64,000 nucleotides of DNA from NCBI RefSeq assembly GCF_013282805.1, contig NZ_CP054038.1:3100001-3164000 (forward strand), given 5' to 3'. Both the position numbers and the translations under genes were made by a program. The notes under the pieces are model-generated. The model was not told the DNA's origin, searched no databases, and worked only from the letters and a program-made list of their open reading frames with translations. The stretch's first letter is position 1. Each line of letters begins with the position of its first letter. This document shows positions 1 to 7,273 of this stretch, piece after piece. This DNA is from Microbacterium hominis (GTDB lineage Bacteria; Actinomycetota; Actinomycetes; Actinomycetales; Microbacteriaceae).

Positions 1-51
1 GCGGACGCGGCACAGACCCGCGAAACGGTCACGGAGTCGGCCCGGCTCTGA
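1..51 (+). CDS. C-terminal fragment of a protein cut by the window start
   Basis: Frame 1 is open from the first base and stops with TGA at 49-51. The 16 residues end in ESARL and have an alanine, threonine and glutamate composition typical of a helical tail in this genome. The reading is plausible because the next gene starts 122 bases later on the same strand. The fragment is too short to assign to a family. Confidence 0.35.
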   Translation, partial: ADAAQTRETVTESARL

Positions 52-173
52 CCGAATGTCCAGGTAAAGCCTGGGAACCGTCCAGAATCACCGGTCAGGG
101 TGGAGACTTCGCGTCCGGCCCGAGGGCGCGTCGCGCCGCGCTCGCGGCTGCCTCGACCCGAAGGATCCACCCT

Positions 174-1109
174 GTGCCCCACCCCTCGATGACCCGCGTC
201 CAGCGCGCCCGCGCGCGCCGGCGCAACCGCTCGTTCCTCACCGCGTCGGTCGCCGTCGGCGCCGCCCTCACCGTCGTGCTGACGACCGGATCGGCCGCCG
301 CGACGATGCCGGTCACGACCGCGGCATCCATCGCCTCGGTCGCCGCCCCCGTCGCCGCCGCACTCCCGGCCGCCCCGCAGCCGGTGACGCTCGACTCCAT
401 CACGGCGGAGGCCGAAGCCTCGGTCGCCGACGCGCGCGCCGCGCTGCGCGACGCCGCGGCCGTGACCGGAGAGGTGAACACCTCAGGGCTCGATCTCGGC
501 ACCGAGAGCACCGACATCGACGTGGCCGACCTGCGTGAGGCGATCCACCGCCTCGACGACCTCGACGTGCTGCCTGTTCTGCTGCTCCCGCAGATCGCCG
601 AGGAGATCGCGGCCGAGACCGACGCCGTCTCAGCACGCGTCGACGCCCTGACCGAGCGCCTCGACGCCGCCCTCGAGAAGAAGGCGGCCGAAGAGGCCGC
701 TGCCAAGGCCGCCGCCGAGAAGGCCGCCGCCGAGAAGGCCGCGGCGGAGAAGAAGGCGGCCGAGGAGGCCGCGCGCGCGGCCGCGCTGGCCGCCGCCAAC
801 ACGCCCGACGGCGCCCGCGCCACCGCCCGCAGCATCGCCGCGTCGGAATACGGCTGGGGCGACGGCGAGTTCGCGTGCCTCGACTCGCTGTGGAACAAGG
901 AGTCGAACTGGAACTACCAGGCCTACAACGCCTCCAGCGGCGCGACCGGCATCCCGCAGTCGCTGCCCGGCAGCAAGATGGCGACGGCCGGCGCCGACTG
1001 GCAGACCAACGCCACCACCCAGATCCGCTGGGGCCTCGGCTACATCGCCGCCGCCTACGGCTCCCCCTGCAGCGCCTGGTCGCACTCGGTCGCCACGAAC
1101 TGGTACTGA
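174..1109 (+). CDS. Secreted lysozyme-like (SLT-type) cell wall protein
   Basis: This 311-residue protein has a basic start followed by a hydrophobic segment at about residues 24-45, so it is probably exported. A central helical region (about 60-150) leads into a lysine/alanine/glutamate-rich coiled segment (about 160-205, KKAAEEAA type). A C-terminal domain of about 85 residues follows. That domain carries WNKESNW, with E243 in the place of the catalytic glutamate, then SGATGIPQS and a final WGLGYIAAAYG segment. This matches transglycosylase-like domains of actinobacterial wall hydrolases, which cleave peptidoglycan glycan strands. The GTG start is chosen because AAGGA lies 8 bases upstream; ATG at 189 lacks such a site. 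Muralytic activity is inferred. Confidence 0.8.
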   Translation: MPHPSMTRVQRARARRRNRSFLTASVAVGAALTVVLTTGSAAATMPVTTAASIASVAAPVAAALPAAPQPVTLDSITAEAEASVADARAALRDAAAVTGEVNTSGLDLGTESTDIDVADLREAIHRLDDLDVLPVLLLPQIAEEIAAETDAVSARVDALTERLDAALEKKAAEEAAAKAAAEKAAAEKAAAEKKAAEEAARAAALAAANTPDGARATARSIAASEYGWGDGEFACLDSLWNKESNWNYQAYNASSGATGIPQSLPGSKMATAGADWQTNATTQIRWGLGYIAAAYGSPCSAWSHSVATNWY

Positions 1110-1120
1110 TCCGGGCCGAT

Positions 1121-1171
1121 GAGAAGAGTGGATGCCGCACCCGGCGCGCGGGCGCGGCATCCACTCTTCTC
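1121..1171. terminator. Bidirectional terminator between convergent genes
   Basis: Perfect 18-base inverted repeat arms at 1121-1138 and 1154-1171 contain GTGGATGCCGC and its complement, around a 15-base GC-rich loop. It lies between the stop of the wall hydrolase (+) and the stop of the metalloprotease (-). The left end is rich in purines and the right end in pyrimidines, so it could stop transcription from either side. Confidence 0.85.
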
Positions 1172-1212
1172 TTGTCGTTTGCGGTTCTCTCGTCGTTTCC
1201 GGCGCTGCCGCC

Positions 1213-3387
1213 TCAGGACTCGGCGCGACGGCGCTGGTCCTCGCGGCCGACGGCCTGGACGACGATCTCGGACCGGCCCTTGCCGACGGCGACCGCGATC
1301 TCGTGCTTGCCCTCGGACAGCGCGACCCACTCATCGAGCCCGCGCGCGACCGGCTCGCCGTCGATCGTCCACTCGGCGCCCTCGATGTCCTCGGCGGACG
1401 CATCGAGCACCGACGCCCACAGACGCACCTCGACACCGGCCTGGTAGGTGTAGCCGTCCTTCGGGTGCTGGATGGTGATCGCGGGCTCGCGCTCGCGAAC
1501 CCACACGCGCACCGGCTCGGACTCCGCCGACGCGAAGCCGTCGTGCGCCACCACCTGCAGATACCCCTCGCCGACCGGAAGCGTGCCGGTCGGCAGGCTC
1601 ACCTTCTGCTCGGTCACCTCGGTGGCCACCGACGACCATTCCTCGCCGTCGCGGGAGTAGCGGATCCAGTACTCCTCGGCCGGCGAGGACTCCCACCAGA
1701 CGCTGATGCCCTCGCGGAACTCCTCGGGCTCGGCCACTCGCACCCAGGGCTCCTCGCCCGACGCCTCCCGACGCCACACGGTCTCGCCCCGGGCGACGAT
1801 CTCGAGCGCCGCCCCCGGTGCGACGTCGGGCAGGAAGGCCTGCGCGACGTACGACGCTGGGGGGCGACCGCCGGGCTTGTCGCCGCAGCCCCCGCAGCCC
1901 CCGGCGCTCGTGGTCAGGCGCACGACCTCGCCCGTGGCGATCACCTCGCCCCCTTCGTCGAGCAGCCGCACGGTGAACGGCGTCGCGCCGGCCGCGGGGA
2001 GCTGGGGATGGGCGGCGACGCGCGCCACCTGCACGCGCTCGCCGATCGTGCCGCCGTCGACGTGCACGATGACCGAGATCACGCGCTTCTTGTCGAGTGG
2101 TGGGAACACGGGCAGCTCCAGGTCGAAGTCGAACGGAGGCGGGTCGGGGATCGGGATCTTCGGGATCCGCGGCAGCTCCTCCCACACCAGATCGTGCCAC
2201 CACGGCTCGTCGATGCCCACCGTGCGTGGCGAGAACTGCGCGTTGTCGGTGAGCCGGCCGTAGTTGTAGGGCGAGATCCACTTCGGCGTCGCGTATCCCA
2301 TGACGTCGCGGAACGTCGCCGGCGACTTCACCGCGGCGGCGCTCACGTCGATGCCGTACTCGCCCGTGCGCCCCTGGGCCACGCCCGCGGGATCGTACGG
2401 CTCGTACGGTGGGAAGTTCGGGTCGGGATTCGGCGCCCCACCCGACGGCGCGTGCGGAAGACCTGCGGCGTGACCGGCCTCGTGCGCCAGCGTCCACGGC
2501 TGGTTGATCGGCCCGACCGCCACACCCCCGCCGCCGCAGCCGCCGACCGGCCCCATCGGCGTGCCGCTGGGCAGGAGGCCGTAGTAGATCCATCCCGGCT
2601 GGTTGCCGTCGGCCGTGCGCACGTTCGCGACCCGGGCGTGCAGGGCGTTCCATTGGGTGCCGCAGCCGCTCGGCGGGAAGGACGAATCCTGCAGGTGATT
2701 GGTCTGCACGAGGTTGCCGGCCACGCGGAACTGCGCGGTCGATTCCACCGGGAACAGCGACAGCGACGTGCCCGACATGTTCTGCAGATCGGCGAGCGTG
2801 GGAGCCGCCAGCTGCAGGTTCGGCGCATTGGGCGCCATGCTCGCCGGCCCGTTGTACGAGATCATCACGCCGGCCAGCCGCAGCGTCTGGCGAAGCGTCA
2901 CCGACACGTTGATCGTGCGCTCCGCGGTGCGGTTCGCGGTCTTCACGCGCGCGATGAGCCTGAGGTTGCCGTACATGTAGGCCGCCGGGATCACGAAGTT
3001 CAGCGTTTCGCCGAGATCGCCGCGGATGCCCGCATACGTCGTCGAGAACGACGAGGGCACCGAGGTCATCGACGAACCGTGCGGCGACCGGGTGGTGACC
3101 GGCTTGTACAGCCAGCCGAACATGCGCCGCTGCACCTCGAGAGTGCCCGTGACGCTCGAGGCGCCGAACAGGCTCCCGACGTAGACCCGCACGAACGCGG
3201 GTTTGTGGGCCACGAGCCGCTGCGCGTTGTCACCCTGCCTGTCCGCGGGATCGGTCAGATGCTTCTCGGAGTCGTAGAACTGGACGGATTGATTCACCTC
3301 GATCCCACCGATCGTGAGCCCCAGTCGGAACACCAGGGACTCGGAGATTTCGGCGTCGAACGGCACTCGGAAGTCGAGATCGCCCAC
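1213..3387 (-). CDS. Metzincin-type zinc metallopeptidase with C-terminal Ig-like domains
   Basis: This 724-residue protein contains the zinc motif HEXXHXXGXXH at about residues 302-312 (H302, E303, H306, H312). A Met-turn candidate, DVMGY, lies about 50 residues further on, followed by PKWISPYNY, as in metzincin proteases. The N-terminal 290 residues look like beta-rich propeptide or adhesion modules. The C-terminal third has Ig/fibronectin-like segments with W, Y and G spacing, plus a GGCGGCGDK stretch. No signal peptide is visible at the GTG start, which has AAAGGGG upstream, so the export route is unclear. Peptidase activity is inferred from the motif; the substrate is unknown. Confidence 0.75.
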   Translation of the reverse strand: MGDLDFRVPFDAEISESLVFRLGLTIGGIEVNQSVQFYDSEKHLTDPADRQGDNAQRLVAHKPAFVRVYVGSLFGASSVTGTLEVQRRMFGWLYKPVTTRSPHGSSMTSVPSSFSTTYAGIRGDLGETLNFVIPAAYMYGNLRLIARVKTANRTAERTINVSVTLRQTLRLAGVMISYNGPASMAPNAPNLQLAAPTLADLQNMSGTSLSLFPVESTAQFRVAGNLVQTNHLQDSSFPPSGCGTQWNALHARVANVRTADGNQPGWIYYGLLPSGTPMGPVGGCGGGGVAVGPINQPWTLAHEAGHAAGLPHAPSGGAPNPDPNFPPYEPYDPAGVAQGRTGEYGIDVSAAAVKSPATFRDVMGYATPKWISPYNYGRLTDNAQFSPRTVGIDEPWWHDLVWEELPRIPKIPIPDPPPFDFDLELPVFPPLDKKRVISVIVHVDGGTIGERVQVARVAAHPQLPAAGATPFTVRLLDEGGEVIATGEVVRLTTSAGGCGGCGDKPGGRPPASYVAQAFLPDVAPGAALEIVARGETVWRREASGEEPWVRVAEPEEFREGISVWWESSPAEEYWIRYSRDGEEWSSVATEVTEQKVSLPTGTLPVGEGYLQVVAHDGFASAESEPVRVWVREREPAITIQHPKDGYTYQAGVEVRLWASVLDASAEDIEGAEWTIDGEPVARGLDEWVALSEGKHEIAVAVGKGRSEIVVQAVGREDQRRRAES

Positions 3388-3528
3388 GATGCCACCCCTT
3401 TCTTGTGCGACAGCTCCCCCGATGGAGGAGGGCGCGGCGGGGTGGTCAGATACCGTTCAGGGGCGATGTGACGGCTCCGGCGACGTGCGTCACCGCACCA
3501 TTCGGACACCGGCGATCAGCGCCCTTCG

Positions 3529-4059
3529 TCACCGGACCATGCGGGCATCGGTGATCCACGGCGCACCCGGGTCGACGACCTCGACCCCGTCGAAGGCGAA
3601 GCCGTTGCGACGGTAGAAGGCGATCGCACGAGGATTCTGCGCGGCGACCCAGAGGAGGGCCGGCCCCGGGCCGACGACGTCGTCGAGCAGCGCCTGACCG
3701 ACCCCGGTGCCGTAGTGCGCGGCGCGCACGTAGAGGGCGAACAGCTGGAGCTGTCTCGTGGGCTCCTTGCCCGCGACGGCGATCGCGGTGCCCGCCCACC
3801 CGAACCCGATGAGCTCGTCGCCCGCTTCGGCGAGGCGGATCCGCGCATCGTCACCCGGGTGTGCGAGCACGAGGTCCCACATGCGGCGCCGACCCGCGAT
3901 GTACTCCGGGGTGAAGAACCCTTCCGGGAGCAGGTGCGCGTATGCCTCACGCCACGTCGCGACGTGCAGATCGACCAGCGCGCCGGCGTCGTCGGGAACC
4001 GGGGCGCGGAGGGTGAAGCTCACCCGAACATCGTCGCGCCTGGGCGTTGGCGATGACAT
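3529..4059 (-). CDS. GNAT family N-acetyltransferase
   Basis: About 176 residues with the GNAT fold. The acetyl-CoA loop is LYVRAAHYGTGVGQAL, followed by ALLWVAAQNPRAIAFYRRNGF, the usual beta-5/alpha-4 pattern ending in YRRNGF. The start is placed at ATG 4057-4059 because AGGAA precedes it at a good distance; the longer GTG start at 4083 has no ribosome site. The acetyl acceptor is unknown. It is monocistronic, with a promoter region shared with the divergent small RNA candidate. Confidence 0.85.
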   Translation of the reverse strand: MSSPTPRRDDVRVSFTLRAPVPDDAGALVDLHVATWREAYAHLLPEGFFTPEYIAGRRRMWDLVLAHPGDDARIRLAEAGDELIGFGWAGTAIAVAGKEPTRQLQLFALYVRAAHYGTGVGQALLDDVVGPGPALLWVAAQNPRAIAFYRRNGFAFDGVEVVDPGAPWITDARMVR

Positions 4060-4103
4060 CCCGAAGTTCCTGCCGAGAATCACGAAAAGATAACGAGAAA
4101 CCC

Positions 4104-4131
4104 TTGCCCGCCGTTACCTGGCCGTTATAGA
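4104..4131 (+). promoter_or_regulatory. Sigma70-type promoter for the small RNA candidate
   Basis: TTGCCC at 4104-4109 and TATAGA at 4126-4131 are separated by 16 bases, an unusually good match for this GC-rich sequence. Transcription would begin near 4138-4141. No start codon with a ribosome site and a sustained reading frame follows. Confidence 0.7.
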
Positions 4132-4138
4132 GTGCTCG

Positions 4139-4245
4139 CACGGTAGTTGTTTTGCTGTGGCAGCTACCGGCATGTGATTGCAGGACACTCTTGGTGCAAG
4201 GGACAAGGGCCGGCCGGAAGCCTCTCCGACCGGCCCTTACTCTTG
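4139..4245 (+). ncRNA. Candidate small RNA of about 105 nt
   Basis: The stretch begins just after a strong promoter. It holds an 8-base-pair hairpin (GGTAGTTG at 4142-4149 with CAGCTACC at 4161-4168, one G-U pair and an 11-base loop), then a single-stranded linker of about 35 bases containing GGACACTCTTGGTGC. It ends in a strong terminator hairpin at 4205-4238 followed by TTACTCTT. No open reading frame with codon use like its neighbours is present. It does not show the conserved SRP RNA or tRNA motifs. Family unknown; the identification rests on architecture only. Confidence 0.6.
4205..4238 (+). terminator. Intrinsic terminator of the small RNA candidate
   Basis: A 13-position stem with one mismatch (AAGGGCCGG... 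pairing with ...CCGGCCCTT) closes an 8-base loop. The pyrimidine-rich TTACTCTT follows. It ends no recognisable protein gene, which is the main argument that it ends an RNA gene. Confidence 0.75.
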
Positions 4246-4538
4246 CCCGCGCACGGGGCGTGGCGTGGTGTGGGCTGTGGGGCCTGGGGGCGCGGGGCGC
4301 GTCGCAGAGGCGCGGGGCGTGGGGCGTGGCCACACGTGCGCGCCACTGTGCGGCATCCGCGCCATCGATCGGCAGCGCGGATGCCGCAACCTGCCGCGCA
4401 CCCGTGACGAGACCGCCGCAACCTGCCGCGGACGTCGCAACCTGCCGCGCACCCGTGACGAGACCGCCGCAACCTGCCGCGGACGTCGCAACCTGCCGCG
4501 CACACGGGACTCGCCGGTGCGGGCGACCGCGCCGCGGC
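4246..4538. other. Gene-free G-rich and repeat-bearing stretch
   Basis: No convincing gene is seen here. The first part (about 4255-4335) is a low-complexity GGGGCGTGG-rich run. The second part holds the 51-base tandem repeat listed separately. Reading frames across it exist on both strands but consist of repeated R, P and T residues without a ribosome site. Confidence 0.6.
4386..4507. repeat. 51-base tandem repeat, about 2.4 copies
   Basis: Copies begin with GCAACCTGCCGCGCAC at 4386, 4437 and 4488, an exact period of 51; the third copy is partial. Inside each full copy the core GCAACCTGCCGCG appears twice, about 27 bases apart. The array sits between the small RNA candidate and a small minus-strand reading frame. 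Confidence 0.9.
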
Positions 4539-4718
4539 TCAGTCGGCGGAACCGCCCCCGCGCTGGGCGATGAGGCTCTGCGCGATCGACAGCTCCGCGA
4601 GCGCGCGCACCGCCTCCCACGTTCCGGGCTTCAGCTTCGCTGCCGTATCGACCGCTAGCGCGGCGTACGCTTCAGCGCGCCGGGCGGCCTCGTGTTCTGT
4701 GCTCACGAATGTGAACAT
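4539..4718 (-). CDS. Small hypothetical protein, 59 aa
   Basis: A short frame reads MFTFVSTEHEAARRAEAYA and continues as a regular amphipathic helix-rich protein ending in RGGGSAD. Codon use has the strong third-position GC bias of real genes here, and its start region abuts the MarR promoter divergently. A GTG start at 4706 would give 55 residues. No good ribosome site is seen for either start, so a leaderless message is possible. No family recognised. Confidence 0.5.
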   Translation of the reverse strand: MFTFVSTEHEAARRAEAYAALAVDTAAKLKPGTWEAVRALAELSIAQSLIAQRGGGSAD

Positions 4719-4732
4719 ACATGCGCGTGTTC
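4713..4732. promoter_or_regulatory. Probable MarR operator
   Basis: A 20-base imperfect palindrome has perfect outer arms GAACA and TGTTC, with 10 bases between them. It covers the start of the small minus-strand gene and lies upstream of the MarR gene, the usual arrangement for an autoregulated MarR repressor and a divergent target. Confidence 0.5.
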
Positions 4733-4788
4733 CGCGCGCCATGCGGCGGTTCATACCGACACGCCCGCGAAGCCCTACTCTGGTTCGC

Positions 4789-5229
4789 ATGACCGACCGC
4801 CGCCTGGCCGTGGATGCGTGGGAGAGCCTCTTCCGCGCGCAGTACGAGGTGTTCGCCGAGATCAGCGCCGACTTCGACGGCAGCGACCTCACGCAGGCCG
4901 AGTACGACGTGCTCCTCACCGTCACGCGCGCGCCCGAGATGACGGCGCGACTGCGCGATGTCACGCGCAACATGCTCATCAGCCAGCCGAGCGTCTCGCG
5001 GCTGGTCGACCGCATGGCCGCGCGCGGACTGCTGTCGAAGTGCAGCGATCCCGACGACGGCCGCGGAGCACTGGTGACCGCCACCCCGATCGGCGCGTCG
5101 GCGTTCCACGCGCTCGCGCTCTCCCACGGGCGTTCGATCGCGCAGCGCATGTCCGTGCTGTCCGACTCGGAACTCGCGGAACTCCAGGCCCTCACCGCGA
5201 AGCTGCGCGGGCGAGGACTCCGCGACTGA
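4789..5229 (+). CDS. MarR family transcriptional regulator
   Basis: 146 residues with a winged helix-turn-helix. The sequence runs LTQAEYDVLLTVTRAPEMTARLRDV, then the recognition-helix region SQPSVSRLVDRMAARGLL, then the wing with DPDDGRGALVTATPIG, all standard for MarR proteins. The start is ATG 4789. A TACTCT -10 box at 4776-4781 puts the transcript start at or next to the ATG, so translation is probably leaderless. Ligand unknown; likely targets are itself and the divergent small gene. Confidence 0.88.
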   Translation: MTDRRLAVDAWESLFRAQYEVFAEISADFDGSDLTQAEYDVLLTVTRAPEMTARLRDVTRNMLISQPSVSRLVDRMAARGLLSKCSDPDDGRGALVTATPIGASAFHALALSHGRSIAQRMSVLSDSELAELQALTAKLRGRGLRD

Positions 5230-5233
5230 CATG

Positions 5234-5283
5234 CAGAGAAGTGGATGCTCCGCCCGGCGCCGGGCGAAGCATCCACTTCTCTG
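5234..5283. terminator. Bidirectional terminator between marR and hsp20
   Basis: Perfect 16-base arms at 5234-5249 and 5268-5283 (CAGAGAAGTGGATGCT and its complement) enclose a further GCCCGGCGCCGGGC palindrome. It lies between the convergent ends of the MarR and Hsp20 genes. The design is the same as the terminator at 1121-1171. Confidence 0.88.
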
Positions 5284-5292
5284 GTCTGGGGG

Positions 5293-5748
5293 TTACTGCT
5301 CGACGGGCTGAGGCTCGTCGGTGGACTCGTGGGCGCGCAGCACTTCACCCTCACGCTCGGTGGAGACGGAGATCTTGCGCGGCTTGGCCTTCTCGCTCAC
5401 CGGGATCGTCACGCTCAGCACGCCGTGGGCGTACGCAGCCGAGATGCGGTCGGTGTCGACGCCCTGGCCGAGGTTGAGCTGACGCAGGAAGGTGGCGGCT
5501 TCGCGCTCGCGGGTGATCCACTTCACGCCCTCTCCGCTGGGGAGCGTGCGCTCGGCACGGATCGTGAGCAGCTGGCCGTCCACGTCGATGTCGACCGAGC
5601 CCGGGTCGATGCCGGGGAGGTCGGCGGTCAGCACGTAGTGGTCGCCGTCGCGATAGAGGTCCATCGGCATGCGGCGCGGGCCGCGGCGCACGTCGAAGAT
5701 GCCCGCAGCGAGGCGGTCGAGGTCACGGAACGGGTCATACGTTGCCAT
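5293..5748 (-). CDS. hsp20: Hsp20/alpha-crystallin small heat shock protein
   Basis: 151 residues. An N-terminal segment DPFRDLDRLAAGIF leads into the alpha-crystallin domain (about residues 25-125) with MPMDLYRDGDHYVLTADLPGI, VDGQLLTIRAER and AYAHGVLSVTIP. These proteins are ATP-independent holdases that bind unfolding proteins. The start is ATG 5746-5748, since AAGGAG lies 6 bases upstream; an ATG two codons earlier abuts the AAGGAG and is not used. It is monocistronic. The upstream region carries both an HspR-type and an HrcA-type operator, so tight heat-shock control is expected. Confidence 0.95.
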   Translation of the reverse strand: MATYDPFRDLDRLAAGIFDVRRGPRRMPMDLYRDGDHYVLTADLPGIDPGSVDIDVDGQLLTIRAERTLPSGEGVKWITREREAATFLRQLNLGQGVDTDRISAAYAHGVLSVTIPVSEKAKPRKISVSTEREGEVLRAHESTDEPQPVEQ

Positions 5749-5780
5749 GGTCATCTCCTTGATGTCATGTGGTCGTGAAA

Positions 5781-5801
5781 GTTGAGTCGAGGCGGCTCAA
5801 C
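5781..5801. promoter_or_regulatory. HAIR-type operator (HspR site) of hsp20
   Basis: GTTGAGT and GCTCAAC are separated by 7 bases. The HAIR consensus bound by HspR is CTTGAGT-N7-ACTCAAG, so each arm matches at 6 of 7 positions with the exact spacing. It lies 33 to 53 bases upstream of the hsp20 start, just downstream of the predicted transcription start. Confidence 0.75.
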
Positions 5802-5812
5802 TGGCATCGAGA

Positions 5813-5839
5813 TTAGCACTCTCAGTGGGTGAGTGCTAA
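5813..5839. promoter_or_regulatory. CIRCE element (HrcA site) of hsp20, overlapping its promoter
   Basis: TTAGCACTC-N9-GAGTGCTAA is a perfect CIRCE element, the operator of the HrcA repressor. On the minus strand its arms supply a TTAGCA -35 and a TAATCT -10 with an 18-base spacer, so bound HrcA would cover the promoter. Confidence 0.95.
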
Positions 5840-5902
5840 CGCTTTGCGGGCCGATTCGCGCACGGCGAACACCGCCTCGTTGGCCGCGGTCGCCACTCAT
5901 GC

Positions 5903-6126
5903 TCGTGGGGCGGCTTCTGCGGCATCCTGAGCCTCGACGACGCAGAACGCGACCCACGAACCGGCGGGCACCGACGGCCACTCGACCGTGGGGTGCCTCC
6001 TGCGGCATCCACACCCCCGCCCCCGCACAACGCGACCCACGAACCGGCGGGGCACCAACGGCCACTTGACCATGGGGCGCCTCCTGCGGCACCCACACCC
6101 CCGCCCCCGCACAACGCGACCCACGA
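5903..6126. repeat. Three copies of a TCGTGGG...CCCACGA extragenic repeat
   Basis: Copies lie at about 5903-5959, 5986-6042 and 6071-6126. Each is 56 to 57 bases long, starts with a form of CGTGGGG and ends in GCGACCCACGA, with a conserved inner GCGGCATCC or close variant. A lone left end (ACGTGGGGCGCTTCC) follows near 6154. They fill the 440-base gap between hsp20 and the next gene; I see no other gene there. Confidence 0.85.
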
Positions 6127-6279
6127 CCCTTGCGACAGTGGACACCCCGCTGCACGTGGGGCGCTTCCGGCAGGGTGGCGCGCGCCTCCCCGACCCTCCC
6201 CAGGCGGGGTCTCGGGCGGATTCCTCCACACCGGCCCCCGGGCGGCGCGCCGGGCCGTCCGGGGCGCGAAGGTAGGTGG

Positions 6280-7260
6280 ATGCCGCGCCCCCGTCCGCTC
6301 CCCGCATCCCTCGGCACGACGTTCACCGTCGTCGAAGCGGCCGCCGCTGGGGTGAGTGCGGGGCGACTGCGCGCCGCGGATCTGGATCGGCCGTTTCGCG
6401 GCGTGCGGATCGCGCCCGACCCGATCGTCACGACCGCCGACGAGCCGACACCCACCGCGGACGAAGTCGCGCGTGCCACGACGCTGCGCCTCGCCGGCGC
6501 CGCGGCGAAGGTCGTGAGTCATCGCGCGTTCTTCGGGGGTCGCACCGCCGCCGTGCTGCACGGTCTCCCCGTCGATCCGGGGTCGCATCTCGTCGTGGGT
6601 GTCGTGCGACCGCACCGGCCTCCGCGGCGGCCGGGCGTGCGCGGGGTCAAAGTCTCCGATTCGCTGGTGCACGTCGTCGAAGTCGAGGGTCTGCGCGTGT
6701 CGTCACCGGCGAGCACGTGGGCGATGCTCGCGACCGAGCTGACCACGCGGGAACTCGTGCACGTCGGCGACGCGATCGTGCGGATCCCGCGCGACGAGCA
6801 CGGCCGCCTCCAGCCGGAGAGCCGGCTCGCCACACCCGCGCAGCTGAAGAGCGCGGTGCAGGCGGGTCGCCGCGCCGGTGCCGCACGACTGCGCGACGCG
6901 CTCACGCTGATCCGGGTGGGCAGCGCGTCGCCTCTCGAGTCGGACTTCAGAATGGATGCCGCGCACGCCGGCCTGCCTCACTTCGAGCTCGACGTCGAGA
7001 TCCTCGACGGCCGCGGCAGGCGTCTCGGCATCAGCGAGTTCGCGCATCGCCCGACGAAGACGGTGGTGGAGGTCGAGGGCGACCATCACCGAGTGAGCCG
7101 CAAGCAGTGGAACCGAGACATCGACAAGTACGCCGATTACGCCGCGGCGGGGTGGGAAGTCGTCCGGCTGACGTCGGCGCACATCCGCAGCGATGCCCCG
7201 CGGGCGACCACGATCGTTCGCGACGCACTGCTCCGCCGCGGCTGGGCACCGTCACCGTAG
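6280..7260 (+). CDS. AbiEi/DUF559-type protein of unknown role
   Basis: 326 residues. The N-terminal part resembles the AbiEi-like winged-helix region (VVEAAAAGVSAGRLRAADLDRPFRGVRIA, then VSHRAFFGGRTAAVLHGLP). The C-terminal part has the DUF559/Vsr-like nuclease fold pattern: SPLESDFR, ELDVEILDGRGRRLGISEFAHRPTKTVVEVEGDHHR, then W-N-R-D and WEVVRLT. Such solitary proteins are common in actinobacteria and are often listed as type IV toxin-antitoxin antitoxin-like, but no partner toxin is seen here. ATG 6280 is preceded by GAAGGTAGGTGG. Nuclease activity is unproven. Confidence 0.7.
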   Translation: MPRPRPLPASLGTTFTVVEAAAAGVSAGRLRAADLDRPFRGVRIAPDPIVTTADEPTPTADEVARATTLRLAGAAAKVVSHRAFFGGRTAAVLHGLPVDPGSHLVVGVVRPHRPPRRPGVRGVKVSDSLVHVVEVEGLRVSSPASTWAMLATELTTRELVHVGDAIVRIPRDEHGRLQPESRLATPAQLKSAVQAGRRAGAARLRDALTLIRVGSASPLESDFRMDAAHAGLPHFELDVEILDGRGRRLGISEFAHRPTKTVVEVEGDHHRVSRKQWNRDIDKYADYAAAGWEVVRLTSAHIRSDAPRATTIVRDALLRRGWAPSP

Positions 7261-7273
7261 ATTCCCCGCCTCT

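Noticed and set aside
52..173. Leader before the wall hydrolase gene as a c-di-AMP (ydaO) riboswitch
   Set aside because: CTGACCG/CGGTCAG and CCAGG/CCTGG stems and a GGGAACC string are present, and such riboswitches often precede wall hydrolase genes. The hallmark CCGA...CAGCTAACC segment and the pseudoknot pairings are not found.
1132..3471. A 779-codon plus-strand frame opposite the metalloprotease
   Set aside because: It is full of H, R and V with no domain pattern; it mirrors the real minus-strand gene, which has HEXXHXXGXXH and a ribosome site.
4139..4245. tRNA, SRP RNA or 6C RNA
   Set aside because: No cloverleaf, no GGAAGC...AGCA SRP core, and no paired six-C loops are present.
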